Both the position numbers and the translations under genes were made by a program. This document shows, one piece after another, positions 1-5,541 of a stretch of 5,541 nucleotides of DNA. The DNA is from Candidatus Omnitrophota bacterium (GTDB lineage: Bacteria; Omnitrophota; Gorgyraeia; Gygaellales; Profunditerraquicolaceae), in the NCBI GenBank assembly GCA_023228185.1, contig JALOBQ010000067.1, forward strand, positions 1 through 5,541, written 5' to 3'. Position 1 is the stretch's first letter. Every line of letters starts with the position of its first letter. The notes beneath the pieces were generated by a model. The model saw only the letters and a program-made list of their open reading frames with translations. It was not told where the DNA came from and ran no database searches.

Positions 1-1
1 C

Positions 2-121
2 TATACTTTAAAAAAAGGCGAATTGTTAAGCGATCAGATTAAAATAAAAGAAATTTCGCGTAATTCGGCTACACTTGAAATGAGTTCTGACAGCGGCGCG
101 CAGGAGTATGAATTAAGATGA
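2..121 (+). CDS. C-terminal fragment of a possible PilP/GspC/GspB-like periplasmic protein
   Basis: An open frame enters from the left edge and ends at TGA 119-121, giving 39 residues that begin YTLKKGELLSD and end AQEYELR. The pattern is a 'K-G-E-x-L' turn, a short I/V-rich strand (IKIKEIS), then 'SATLEMSS' and a final 'EYELR' strand. This matches the closing beta-hairpins of small periplasmic domains such as PilP, the GspC HR domain or GspB, where a protein of the inner-membrane platform contacts the secretin. The family call rests on this short pattern and on the secretin gene that follows. The stop overlaps the next start as ATGA (118-121), a typical translational-coupling junction, so the gene is very likely in the same operon. 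I am fairly sure it is coding but unsure of the family. The start lies outside the window. Confidence 0.6.
   Translation, partial: YTLKKGELLSDQIKIKEISRNSATLEMSSDSGAQEYELR
101..106 (+). promoter_or_regulatory. Ribosome binding site of the first secretin gene
   Basis: CAGGAG lies 11 nt before the ATG at 118, inside the end of the preceding gene. The spacing is slightly long. The start is fixed anyway: an in-frame TGA at 109-111 rules out any ATG further upstream, and the signal peptide begins directly at 118. The ATGA overlap at 118-121 suggests that ribosomes finishing the upstream gene also feed this start. Confidence 0.5.
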
Positions 122-1698
122 AAATCATCCGGCAGATTATTTTTTGCGCTGCTTTTTGTTTTGTTCTTTTGATAAGAGGAGTTGCCGCTGAGCCGCCGGT
201 TATTCCGCCTGCCGCAGAACAGAAAAATACTTTTGCGCCGCTTAGCGTAAACCCGGGGAATGTTTCCCTGGATTTAAAAGGCGTGGAAATCAATGAGTTA
301 ATGAAGATGCTTTCGGCTAAAAGCGGCATCACTATTGTAACTACTCCGGAAGTCAAAGGCCGCGTAACCGTATTTATGGATAATTTAAGTTTTGATGACG
401 CTTTAGACGTGATTGTAACAATGCAGAATTTAGCTTATGAAAGAAAAGCCAATGTGGTTAAGGTAATGACCGCCGTTGAATATGAAAAAGCCTACGGCAA
501 GAAATTCGGCGAGCGCAAGGAAACGCGCACGATCAGGCTGGCTTACGCTAAACCGGCTAATGTGATGAAAGTAATCGAATCATTAAAATCAGATTTAGGA
601 AAAATTATTTCAGATGATGCCACCGGCACGATTATTTTAATTGATACGCCGCAGTCGATTACCACGATGAGTAAAGCGATTGAAGAATTGGATTTGCCGC
701 TGGAAACAGCGGTATTTAATATTAACTACGCGCGATTTGCGGATATTAAAGCTTACCTTAATGATTTAATCACTCCCGGTTTAGGCCAGGTGATTGTGGA
801 TGAAAGGAGTTCCAAAGTTGTCGTTTATGACCTGCCTAAGCGGCTTGCGCGGATAACAAAATTGATGCAGGAATTTGATGAACAGTCGCGCCAGGTACTG
901 ATTACCGGAGAAATTATTGAAGTGACCATTAGCGATGAATTTCAAAGCGGTATCGAATGGGAAAAAGTATTCGGCGGTTCAATGGATAACCTGGATTTAG
1001 TCGGCAGTTTTCCGGTAAGCCCGGCATTATCCAGCTACGGTAAAATCAGTATCGGCAGCCTGCTGGATAATAATTATAATATTATGATGAATTTACTGCA
1101 AACCTACGGCTCAACGCGTATTCTTACCCGGCCAAGGATCGTGGCGGTAAATAAAGAGGAAGCCAAAATACTTGTCGGCTCACGCGAAGCATATGTGACC
1201 AGTTCGCAAAGCCAGGGTGAATCCACCACAATTACCGCCGAGAGCGTGCAATTTATTGATGTGGGCATAAAACTGGTCGTTGTGCCGACAATCGGTTCAG
1301 ACGGTTTTATTACCATGAAGATCAAACCGGAAGTAAGTTCGGTTAGAGAAACTATAACTACGGATGCCGGGAGTATTGTTCCGATTGTAAGTACCTCGCA
1401 ATCTGAAAGCGTGGTTAAAGTTAAAAGCGGCCACACTTTGGTGATCACCGGGCTGATGAAGCAGGAAGACACTGATGATTCAACCGGCTTGCCTAATTTG
1501 TCTCGTATGCCGGTTATCGGTAATTTCTTTTCGACTAAGAAAAAAGAAAATAAGAGGACAGAGTTAGTGATTTTAATTACTCCTACGATTATCAGCGGCG
1601 AGACCGGCATGGTTCAGGAAGATATGAATAAAATAACCGAAAGCGGTAAATCAACTAATAGCGATAAGATAAAAGAGGCAGGCAATGAAGCCAAATAA
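118..1698 (+). CDS. Secretin, outer-membrane channel of a type IV pilus/type II secretion-like system (first copy)
   Basis: A 526-residue secretin, a family that forms multimeric outer-membrane gates for pilus fibres or folded exoproteins. Visible parts: a signal peptide at about 1-24 (basic MKIIRQ, hydrophobic core, probable cleavage after GVAA); an N0/STN domain at about 48-117; an N1-type domain at about 136-194 (IRLAYAKPANVMKVI ... IILIDTP); a second one at about 198-254 (FNINYARFADIKAYL ... VVVYDLP); and the secretin barrel/gate at about 256-493. Hallmarks of the barrel are VGSREAYVT (353-361), DVGIKLVVVP (381-390), KPEVSSV (403-409), LPNLSRMPVIGNFF (458-471) and TELVILITPTII (481-492). 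A short polar tail of about 30 residues follows. No lipobox is seen, and there are no AMIN domains such as many PilQ proteins carry. PilQ, GspD and MshL cannot be separated here, so no symbol is given. It overlaps the next gene, a paralogue, by 14 nt. Confidence 0.93.
   Translation: MKIIRQIIFCAAFCFVLLIRGVAAEPPVIPPAAEQKNTFAPLSVNPGNVSLDLKGVEINELMKMLSAKSGITIVTTPEVKGRVTVFMDNLSFDDALDVIVTMQNLAYERKANVVKVMTAVEYEKAYGKKFGERKETRTIRLAYAKPANVMKVIESLKSDLGKIISDDATGTIILIDTPQSITTMSKAIEELDLPLETAVFNINYARFADIKAYLNDLITPGLGQVIVDERSSKVVVYDLPKRLARITKLMQEFDEQSRQVLITGEIIEVTISDEFQSGIEWEKVFGGSMDNLDLVGSFPVSPALSSYGKISIGSLLDNNYNIMMNLLQTYGSTRILTRPRIVAVNKEEAKILVGSREAYVTSSQSQGESTTITAESVQFIDVGIKLVVVPTIGSDGFITMKIKPEVSSVRETITTDAGSIVPIVSTSQSESVVKVKSGHTLVITGLMKQEDTDDSTGLPNLSRMPVIGNFFSTKKKENKRTELVILITPTIISGETGMVQEDMNKITESGKSTNSDKIKEAGNEAK
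1674..1678 (+). promoter_or_regulatory. Ribosome binding site of the second secretin gene
   Basis: AGAGG lies 6 nt before the ATG at 1685, inside the last codons of the first secretin gene. An in-frame TAA at 1670-1672 leaves 1685 as the only ATG start compatible with the signal peptide, so the 14-nt overlap with the first secretin is real and not an over-extended start. Confidence 0.65.
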
Positions 1699-3937
1699 TC
1701 ATATCTATATTATATTTGCTTTTTTAGGGGTTTTGCTCAGCCCTTTGCCTGCTGGCATTGCTGGGGAGGATCAAACGCCGGCCACAAAAATTAGAGATGA
1801 AAGCGTAGAGAAGCCAGGTAGTTCGGATAAAATCTCTCTGGACTTAAAAAATGTTGATATCCTGGAACTATTGCGTATTGTCTCGCTTAAGACAGGCAGA
1901 ACAATCGTTCCCAGTAAAGATGTTTCCGGCCGCATCACGGTATATTTAAGTAATGTTGCCTTTAACGATGTTTTGGATATTATCCTGCTTACCCAGGGCC
2001 TGGCTTTAAATAGAGACGAAAATGTTTATTATGTGATGACCGACGCTGAATACAAAAAAATATTCGGCAGGGATTATATCGACCGCAGAAAAATTGAGAC
2101 TGTGCGGCTGTCTTATGCCAAGCCGGCAGTAGTTTTTAATGCTTTGGGCCAATTGAAATCAGAAGTCGGTAAAATTGTTGTTGATGAGTCAACAGGCACA
2201 GTGATTATGATTGATCTGCCGGAAAAATTGGATATTTTAAAAAGCGCGATCCGCCAGATTGACCAACCGCTGACTACGACGGTTTTTGACCTCAACTATA
2301 TTAAGAGCGCTGATGCAAAAGCTCAACTAAATGCCGCGATTACCCCGGGCACCGGCGAGGTGATTATCGATGAAAGAAGCGGCAAAGCGATCATTACTGA
2401 CTTGCCCAAAAAAATGGATAGGTTAGGGTTACTTGTGCGCGAGCTTGATGAAGAAAGCCGCCAGATTTATGTGGAAACTGATATCGTGGAGTTGACTTTA
2501 AACGATAAATTTGAAAGAGGTATCGACTGGGAAAAGGTTTGGACTTCGGCGGCAATGGACGGGCTTACTTTTGCCGGTTACTTTCCGGCCACGCTTACTG
2601 CCGCTTATCAGAAAATCAGCGTCGGCACGCTGGCCACCGACCATTACAGCGCGATTTTAAAATTCTTGAATACTTACGGTAAAACTAAAGTTATTTCCCA
2701 GCCAAGAATCGCCGTAATTAACAATGAGGAAGCTAACATTATGGTTGGCACGCGCGAGGCATACATTACTCAGACGCAGAGCCAAGCAACCTCCACGACC
2801 GTTACTTCTGAGACAGTAGAATTCATTGATGTAGGTGTAAAATTAAAAATCATTCCGCGTATTGGCGCTGATGGTTTTATCACCATGAAACTTAAGCCGG
2901 AAGTAAGTTCCGTGAAAGAAACAATCACTACGGAATTAGGCAGCCGCGTGCCGATAGTCTTGACTTCGCAAGCAGAAACGGTGGTCAAAGTTAAAGACGG
3001 GATGATGATTATGATCGCCGGAATGACAAAAACAGAGTTAAATGATACCACAGTGGGCTGGCCGGTTTTATCAAAAATTCCATTTTTAGGGGTATTTTTT
3101 AGCCAACGCACCAAAGAAGTTACTAAAACAGAAGTAATTATTTTTCTTACGCCGCATCTGACCAGCGGCAATGTTGGTTTGCGCGGGCATGACATAACTA
3201 AATTTGTGCCTGAAGAGGACCTGCCGGAGAATTTACAGCAGAAAGTCATCCGCGACCAAAAAATTGATGAATCGATTTTTGATTCAGAGACCACTCCGGC
3301 CGTTAGAGCGCAATTAGCTCAACAAAAAAATGAGTCCAGAATTGCCGCGCGCAAAAAGATGCAAGTGGATGCCCGCGAAAAAGCAGAAAACATAAAAGCA
3401 GATGCTTCCGCAAAAGCCGCCGACAGAGCCGCCCAAATTGAGGCGCAGCAGATTATAAATGAAGCGTCAAAAAAAGCGGCGGAAACATTAAAAGAAAAGC
3501 CGGTATTTACAAAAGTTTCATTACCTGGCCAAAGCGCGCCGGAAAAACTCATGCCGCCGGAATTCAAGGAGAAAGCAAAAGATTATTATCGCCAAGGCTT
3601 AAACGCCCAGTCAGCGGGTAAATTTATTGACGCCGAGGATTATTTTAAAAAGGCTATTGAGTTGGACGCGAAATTCGCCGCGGCTTTTAACAGTTTAGGG
3701 GTAATTTACGAGCAGGAAGAAAGGTTCGCAAAAGCCGAAGAGATGTATCTAAAAGCCTTGAGTGTCGACGAAAATTGCGTCGCGGCGTATTCAAATTTAG
3801 CGTTACTTAATGAAAACAAAAATAATCTGGGCAAAGCCTTGGAATATTGGCGCAAGCGCGTTGTTTACGGCAACCCTAATGACCCTTGGACGCAGAAGGC
3901 CGCCGATCGGGTGGTTGAGTTAGGAGACGAATTATAA
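1685..3937 (+). CDS. Secretin with C-terminal helical linker and three TPRs (second copy)
   Basis: A 750-residue protein. Residues 1-493 repeat the architecture of the preceding gene: signal peptide (about 1-26, cleavage near GIAG), N0/STN (49-118), two N1-type domains (135-194 and 200-255) and the secretin barrel/gate (258-493). The barrel shows VGTREAYIT (354-362), DVGVKLKIIP (382-391), KPEVSSV (404-410), VLSKIPFLGVFF (461-472) and VIIFLTP (484-490). Alignment to the first copy is almost gapless, and over half of the residues are identical by eye in the barrel. The rest is unique to this copy: a charged spacer (about 500-540), an Ala/Lys/Gln-rich, probably helical or coiled-coil segment (about 540-604), a Pro-containing hinge, and three consecutive 34-residue TPRs (628-661, 662-695, 696-729), with G, Y/F and A at the usual TPR positions. 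By secretin topology the TPRs should be periplasmic. TPRs commonly hold protein partners, so a pilotin-like or scaffold role is possible but inferred. The kinase gene follows after 2 nt. Confidence 0.93.
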   Translation: MKPNNHIYIIFAFLGVLLSPLPAGIAGEDQTPATKIRDESVEKPGSSDKISLDLKNVDILELLRIVSLKTGRTIVPSKDVSGRITVYLSNVAFNDVLDIILLTQGLALNRDENVYYVMTDAEYKKIFGRDYIDRRKIETVRLSYAKPAVVFNALGQLKSEVGKIVVDESTGTVIMIDLPEKLDILKSAIRQIDQPLTTTVFDLNYIKSADAKAQLNAAITPGTGEVIIDERSGKAIITDLPKKMDRLGLLVRELDEESRQIYVETDIVELTLNDKFERGIDWEKVWTSAAMDGLTFAGYFPATLTAAYQKISVGTLATDHYSAILKFLNTYGKTKVISQPRIAVINNEEANIMVGTREAYITQTQSQATSTTVTSETVEFIDVGVKLKIIPRIGADGFITMKLKPEVSSVKETITTELGSRVPIVLTSQAETVVKVKDGMMIMIAGMTKTELNDTTVGWPVLSKIPFLGVFFSQRTKEVTKTEVIIFLTPHLTSGNVGLRGHDITKFVPEEDLPENLQQKVIRDQKIDESIFDSETTPAVRAQLAQQKNESRIAARKKMQVDAREKAENIKADASAKAADRAAQIEAQQIINEASKKAAETLKEKPVFTKVSLPGQSAPEKLMPPEFKEKAKDYYRQGLNAQSAGKFIDAEDYFKKAIELDAKFAAAFNSLGVIYEQEERFAKAEEMYLKALSVDENCVAAYSNLALLNENKNNLGKALEYWRKRVVYGNPNDPWTQKAADRVVELGDEL
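3304..3498 (+). other. Ala/Lys-rich helical linker between secretin barrel and TPRs
   Basis: Codons for residues about 541-605 of the second secretin are dominated by Ala, Lys, Glu, Gln and Arg, with repeated 'KAA', 'KAD' and 'RAA' steps and no Gly or Pro until EKP at about 604-606. This composition predicts a long single helix or a coiled coil that would hold the TPR module away from the barrel. It is absent from the first secretin, which ends about 30 residues after the barrel. Confidence 0.6.
3566..3871 (+). repeat. Three in-phase 34-residue tetratricopeptide repeats
   Basis: Residues 628-729 of the second secretin divide without gaps into three 34-residue units. Their starts are KEKAKDYYRQGLNAQSAG, AKFAAAFNSLGVIYEQEE and ENCVAAYSNLALLNENKN. 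Each has the TPR pattern of a small residue at position 8-11, an aromatic or large residue near 11, then a conserved F/L-x-K/D-A or G-K-A-x-x-Y/F motif starting the second helix (FIDAEDYF, FAKAEEMY, LGKALEYW). The third unit is the most degenerate, as is usual for the last repeat. The repeats are protein-level, and the DNA copies have diverged. Confidence 0.85.
3921..3926 (+). promoter_or_regulatory. Possible ribosome binding site of the histidine kinase gene
   Basis: TAGGAG is the best Shine-Dalgarno-like run before the ATG at 3940, but it lies 13 nt away, longer than usual. It sits inside the last codons of the second secretin gene. An in-frame TGA at 3916-3918 excludes earlier ATG starts. 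Initiation probably relies partly on ribosomes ending at TAA 3935-3937. Confidence 0.35.
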
Positions 3938-3939
3938 AA

Positions 3940-5295
3940 ATGGAAGGTTTGAAAAAAATACAATTAAAAGAAAGAAAACTTCTTTTTGCGTTTGCCATTT
4001 TAATTTTGCTTACGTTTCTTACCGGTTTAGTTGGTATGTCGCAGGTGCGCGGGTTAAACCGTAGAATCGTATCCTTGGGCAGGCACAACTTACGGATGGA
4101 AAGCGCGGTACTTGAGATGCGCATTAATAATAAGGTTTATGCTATTGGGATTCGCAATTATGTGTTCTGGCGCGCTTCGCGTTATTTAGGCGCGGTATCA
4201 ATGGCGATTAAACCGGAAAAAGTTATTGAAGCAGGAGAAAACTTTAAGAAACAGCTTGAGTTTTACCGTCAGAGCGCGTATCTGCCTTTACAAAAAGAGT
4301 GGGCTGACGAAGTGGGAGTTTCCTTTGATGAGCTTTTTATGTTAGGCAAAAAAATTATCGCCAGCTCCGATAATGATGCCCCCGGCAATTTAAGCGAAAA
4401 CACTAACAACCTGTTGATGAGTTTTGAAAACCGCATCTATAAGATTGATGAGTTTTTGGATAATTCCATGGGTAAGGCAAACCTTGCGGAAATTGAGCGC
4501 CAGCTTGCCGTGGCAAATGCCGACAAAGACAAAGCGATTATTTTTTTAAAAATCACTTTATTCGGCGCTTTGATCTTGGGTATTTTGATTGCTTTTTCTG
4601 TTTACCGGCGCAGAATCAAGGAAAGAAATTACCGTCAGCAGATCTTTAACCGGATGGTAAATTTGGAAGAAAACGAGAGAAAAAAGCTGTCTACTGCCGT
4701 GCATGATGAAATGGGCCAGGACTTAAGCGCGGTAAAAATTTATTTAGGGATTATTTCGCAACAACTCGGCGAAGCAAACGATGAGATAAAAAATAAAGTC
4801 GAGGAGTGCAAAAAAATCGCCAGCCGCTTGATCGAGAAAAGCCATAATATCGCTTTTCTTCTGCGGCCGCCTGATTTAGATGAGGTTGGATTAACGGAAA
4901 GTTTAGAGTCGTTGATTTTAGAATCGCGGCATTTAACCGGCGCGGTTTTTGAATTCAACAAACTTCCTGAAGGGCTAAGCCTTGCGCCGGAATATAATTT
5001 GTTGATCTATAGAGTAATTCAGGAGCTGCTTACGAATATGGCTAAGCACGCTTCGGCGAAAAACGTAAAAATAACTTTAAGCAAAAATGATTTTGGCGTG
5101 GAATTATTTTATCAGGATGACGGATTGGGTTTTGAGTTTAGCCCGGTAAATCAGAAAACATTCAGGCGCAAAGAAGATAAATTCCGCCTGGGGCTTTTGG
5201 GTTTAAAGGAACGCATAGAAGTTTTAGACGGCCAAATGCGCGTAAATTCCGCCCCCGGCAAGGGCACGGTGATTATTGTTAAACTACCTGTATAA
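3940..5295 (+). CDS. Membrane sensor histidine kinase, NarL/DegS (HisKA_3) type
   Basis: A 451-residue two-component sensor kinase, expected in the inner membrane. Order: a short basic N-terminus; TM1 at about 14-34 (LLFAFAILILLTFLTGL); an extracytoplasmic region at about 35-198, mostly polar and probably helical, with no recognised ligand domain; TM2 at about 199-221; a basic stop-transfer (YRRRIKER); then a HisKA_3 dimerisation domain at about 238-312. The phosphoacceptor is His255 in AVHDEMGQDLSAVK, and the second helix ends in the family motif LLRPPDLDEVGL (307-318). The HATPase domain (about 345-451) has an N box around QELLTNMAKHA (361-371, Asn366), G1 DDGLGF (393-398), G2 GLLGLKERI (418-426) and GKGT (440-443). 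All key catalytic residues are present, so it should be active. No HAMP or PAS domain lies between TM2 and the kinase core. It sits 2 nt after the secretin-TPR gene and 3 nt before the response regulator gene, its probable phosphotransfer partner. The signal sensed is unknown. Confidence 0.93.
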   Translation: MEGLKKIQLKERKLLFAFAILILLTFLTGLVGMSQVRGLNRRIVSLGRHNLRMESAVLEMRINNKVYAIGIRNYVFWRASRYLGAVSMAIKPEKVIEAGENFKKQLEFYRQSAYLPLQKEWADEVGVSFDELFMLGKKIIASSDNDAPGNLSENTNNLLMSFENRIYKIDEFLDNSMGKANLAEIERQLAVANADKDKAIIFLKITLFGALILGILIAFSVYRRRIKERNYRQQIFNRMVNLEENERKKLSTAVHDEMGQDLSAVKIYLGIISQQLGEANDEIKNKVEECKKIASRLIEKSHNIAFLLRPPDLDEVGLTESLESLILESRHLTGAVFEFNKLPEGLSLAPEYNLLIYRVIQELLTNMAKHASAKNVKITLSKNDFGVELFYQDDGLGFEFSPVNQKTFRRKEDKFRLGLLGLKERIEVLDGQMRVNSAPGKGTVIIVKLPV

Positions 5296-5298
5296 AAT

Positions 5299-5541
5299 AT
5301 GGCTATAAGGATCGCAATCATTGATGATCATGACATAATCCGCGCAGGGATAAAAAGTGTTTTAGCCAAACACTCTGAATACGGAGTTTGCGCGGAAGGG
5401 TCTAACGGCGAAGAAGCGTTAAAAGCCGCCGAAGAATTCAAACCGGATATTATGCTTTTGGATATTTCTATGCCTAAACTCGGCGGTTTGGATGTGATCA
5501 GCAGGATCCAGCGGGTGAGCCCGGAAACAAAAATCATTATT
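5299..5541 (+). CDS. Response regulator, receiver domain (partial, probably NarL/LuxR type)
   Basis: The first 81 residues of a response regulator run off the right edge. The receiver fold is clear: MAIRIAIIDDHDIIRAGI holds the acidic pair Asp9/Asp10 and the 'DDHxxxRxG' signature common in NarL/FixJ regulators. The phosphoacceptor is Asp55 in IMLLDISMPKLGGLDVI, with the usual M-P-x-x-G-G loop after it. The conserved Thr/Ser and Lys of the receiver and the output domain lie beyond the window. A LuxR-type HTH is expected from the receiver signature and the HisKA_3 kinase next door, but it is not seen. No Shine-Dalgarno sequence precedes the ATG. An in-frame TAA (5293-5295, the kinase stop) rules out an earlier start, so translation is probably coupled to the kinase gene. 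Confidence 0.92.
   Translation, partial: MAIRIAIIDDHDIIRAGIKSVLAKHSEYGVCAEGSNGEEALKAAEEFKPDIMLLDISMPKLGGLDVISRIQRVSPETKIII

Noticed and set aside
80..121. ATG at 80-82 as the start of a small gene
   Set aside because: It is an internal Met codon of the frame entering from the left edge. The frame is open from the first bases, and no Shine-Dalgarno precedes this ATG.
1104..1610. Long minus-strand open frame antisense to the first secretin barrel, with a similar one at 2770-3294 antisense to the second
   Set aside because: Both lie opposite homologous barrel segments, and their predicted products look like reverse-complement echoes of the same Thr/Val/Ser-rich beta-strands. They have no family resemblance of their own and sit inside strongly supported plus-strand genes.
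3551..3937. Possible internal start (ATG 3551, with GGAA 6 nt upstream) that would make a separate 128-residue TPR protein
   Set aside because: The Shine-Dalgarno match is weak, there is no signal peptide or lipobox for export, and the frame is continuous with the secretin. A standalone product cannot be supported from sequence alone.
3935..3942. Terminator or promoter at the secretin/kinase boundary
   Set aside because: Only 2 nt separate the genes. No GC-rich hairpin with a T-run and no credible -35/-10 pair could be seen around the junction.
5328..5537. Minus-strand open frame over the response regulator
   Set aside because: The plus strand encodes an unmistakable receiver domain here, and the antisense product has no recognisable features.
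1..5541. CRISPR array, insertion sequence, tRNA or rRNA, or other mobile features
   Set aside because: No direct-repeat/spacer pattern, transposase, terminal inverted repeats or structural RNA signature was seen. The window is essentially all protein-coding.

Overview
This window looks like one piece of a single plus-strand operon from a Gram-negative-type (diderm) bacterium. Nearly every base is coding, the junctions are overlaps of 4 and 14 nt or gaps of 2 and 3 nt, and no internal promoter or terminator is visible. Base composition is moderately AT-rich, with many TTA leucine codons beside GCG/CGC-rich stretches, and is even across the window, so nothing suggests recent transfer. An outer membrane is implied by two secretins. 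The lineage cannot be fixed from sequence alone. A candidate-phylum-type diderm (for example Omnitrophota or a relative) is only a low-confidence impression.

Layout: (1) 2-121, the last 39 codons of a gene that resembles the C-terminal beta-rich end of inner-membrane or periplasmic partners of secretins (PilP/GspC/GspB-like). (2) 118-1698, a 526-residue secretin with signal peptide, N0/STN domain, two N1-type domains and the beta-barrel/gate domain. (3) 1685-3937, a second secretin of 750 residues. It aligns with the first almost without gaps over about 493 residues, then adds an Ala/Lys-rich helical linker and three perfectly phased 34-residue TPRs. (4) 3940-5295, a membrane histidine kinase of the NarL/DegS (HisKA_3) class. 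(5) 5299 to the window end, the receiver domain of its probable partner response regulator.

The secretins are outer-membrane channels of the type used by type IV pili and type II secretion. The upstream fragment would fit the protein that links such a channel to the inner-membrane platform. The kinase and regulator directly downstream suggest a signalling system co-expressed with the envelope machine, either controlling its genes or reporting on its state.

The points most worth a second look are the tandem secretins, the TPR module fused to only one of them (TPR proteins are the usual separate pilotins of type IV pilus secretins), and the two-component pair placed directly after them.
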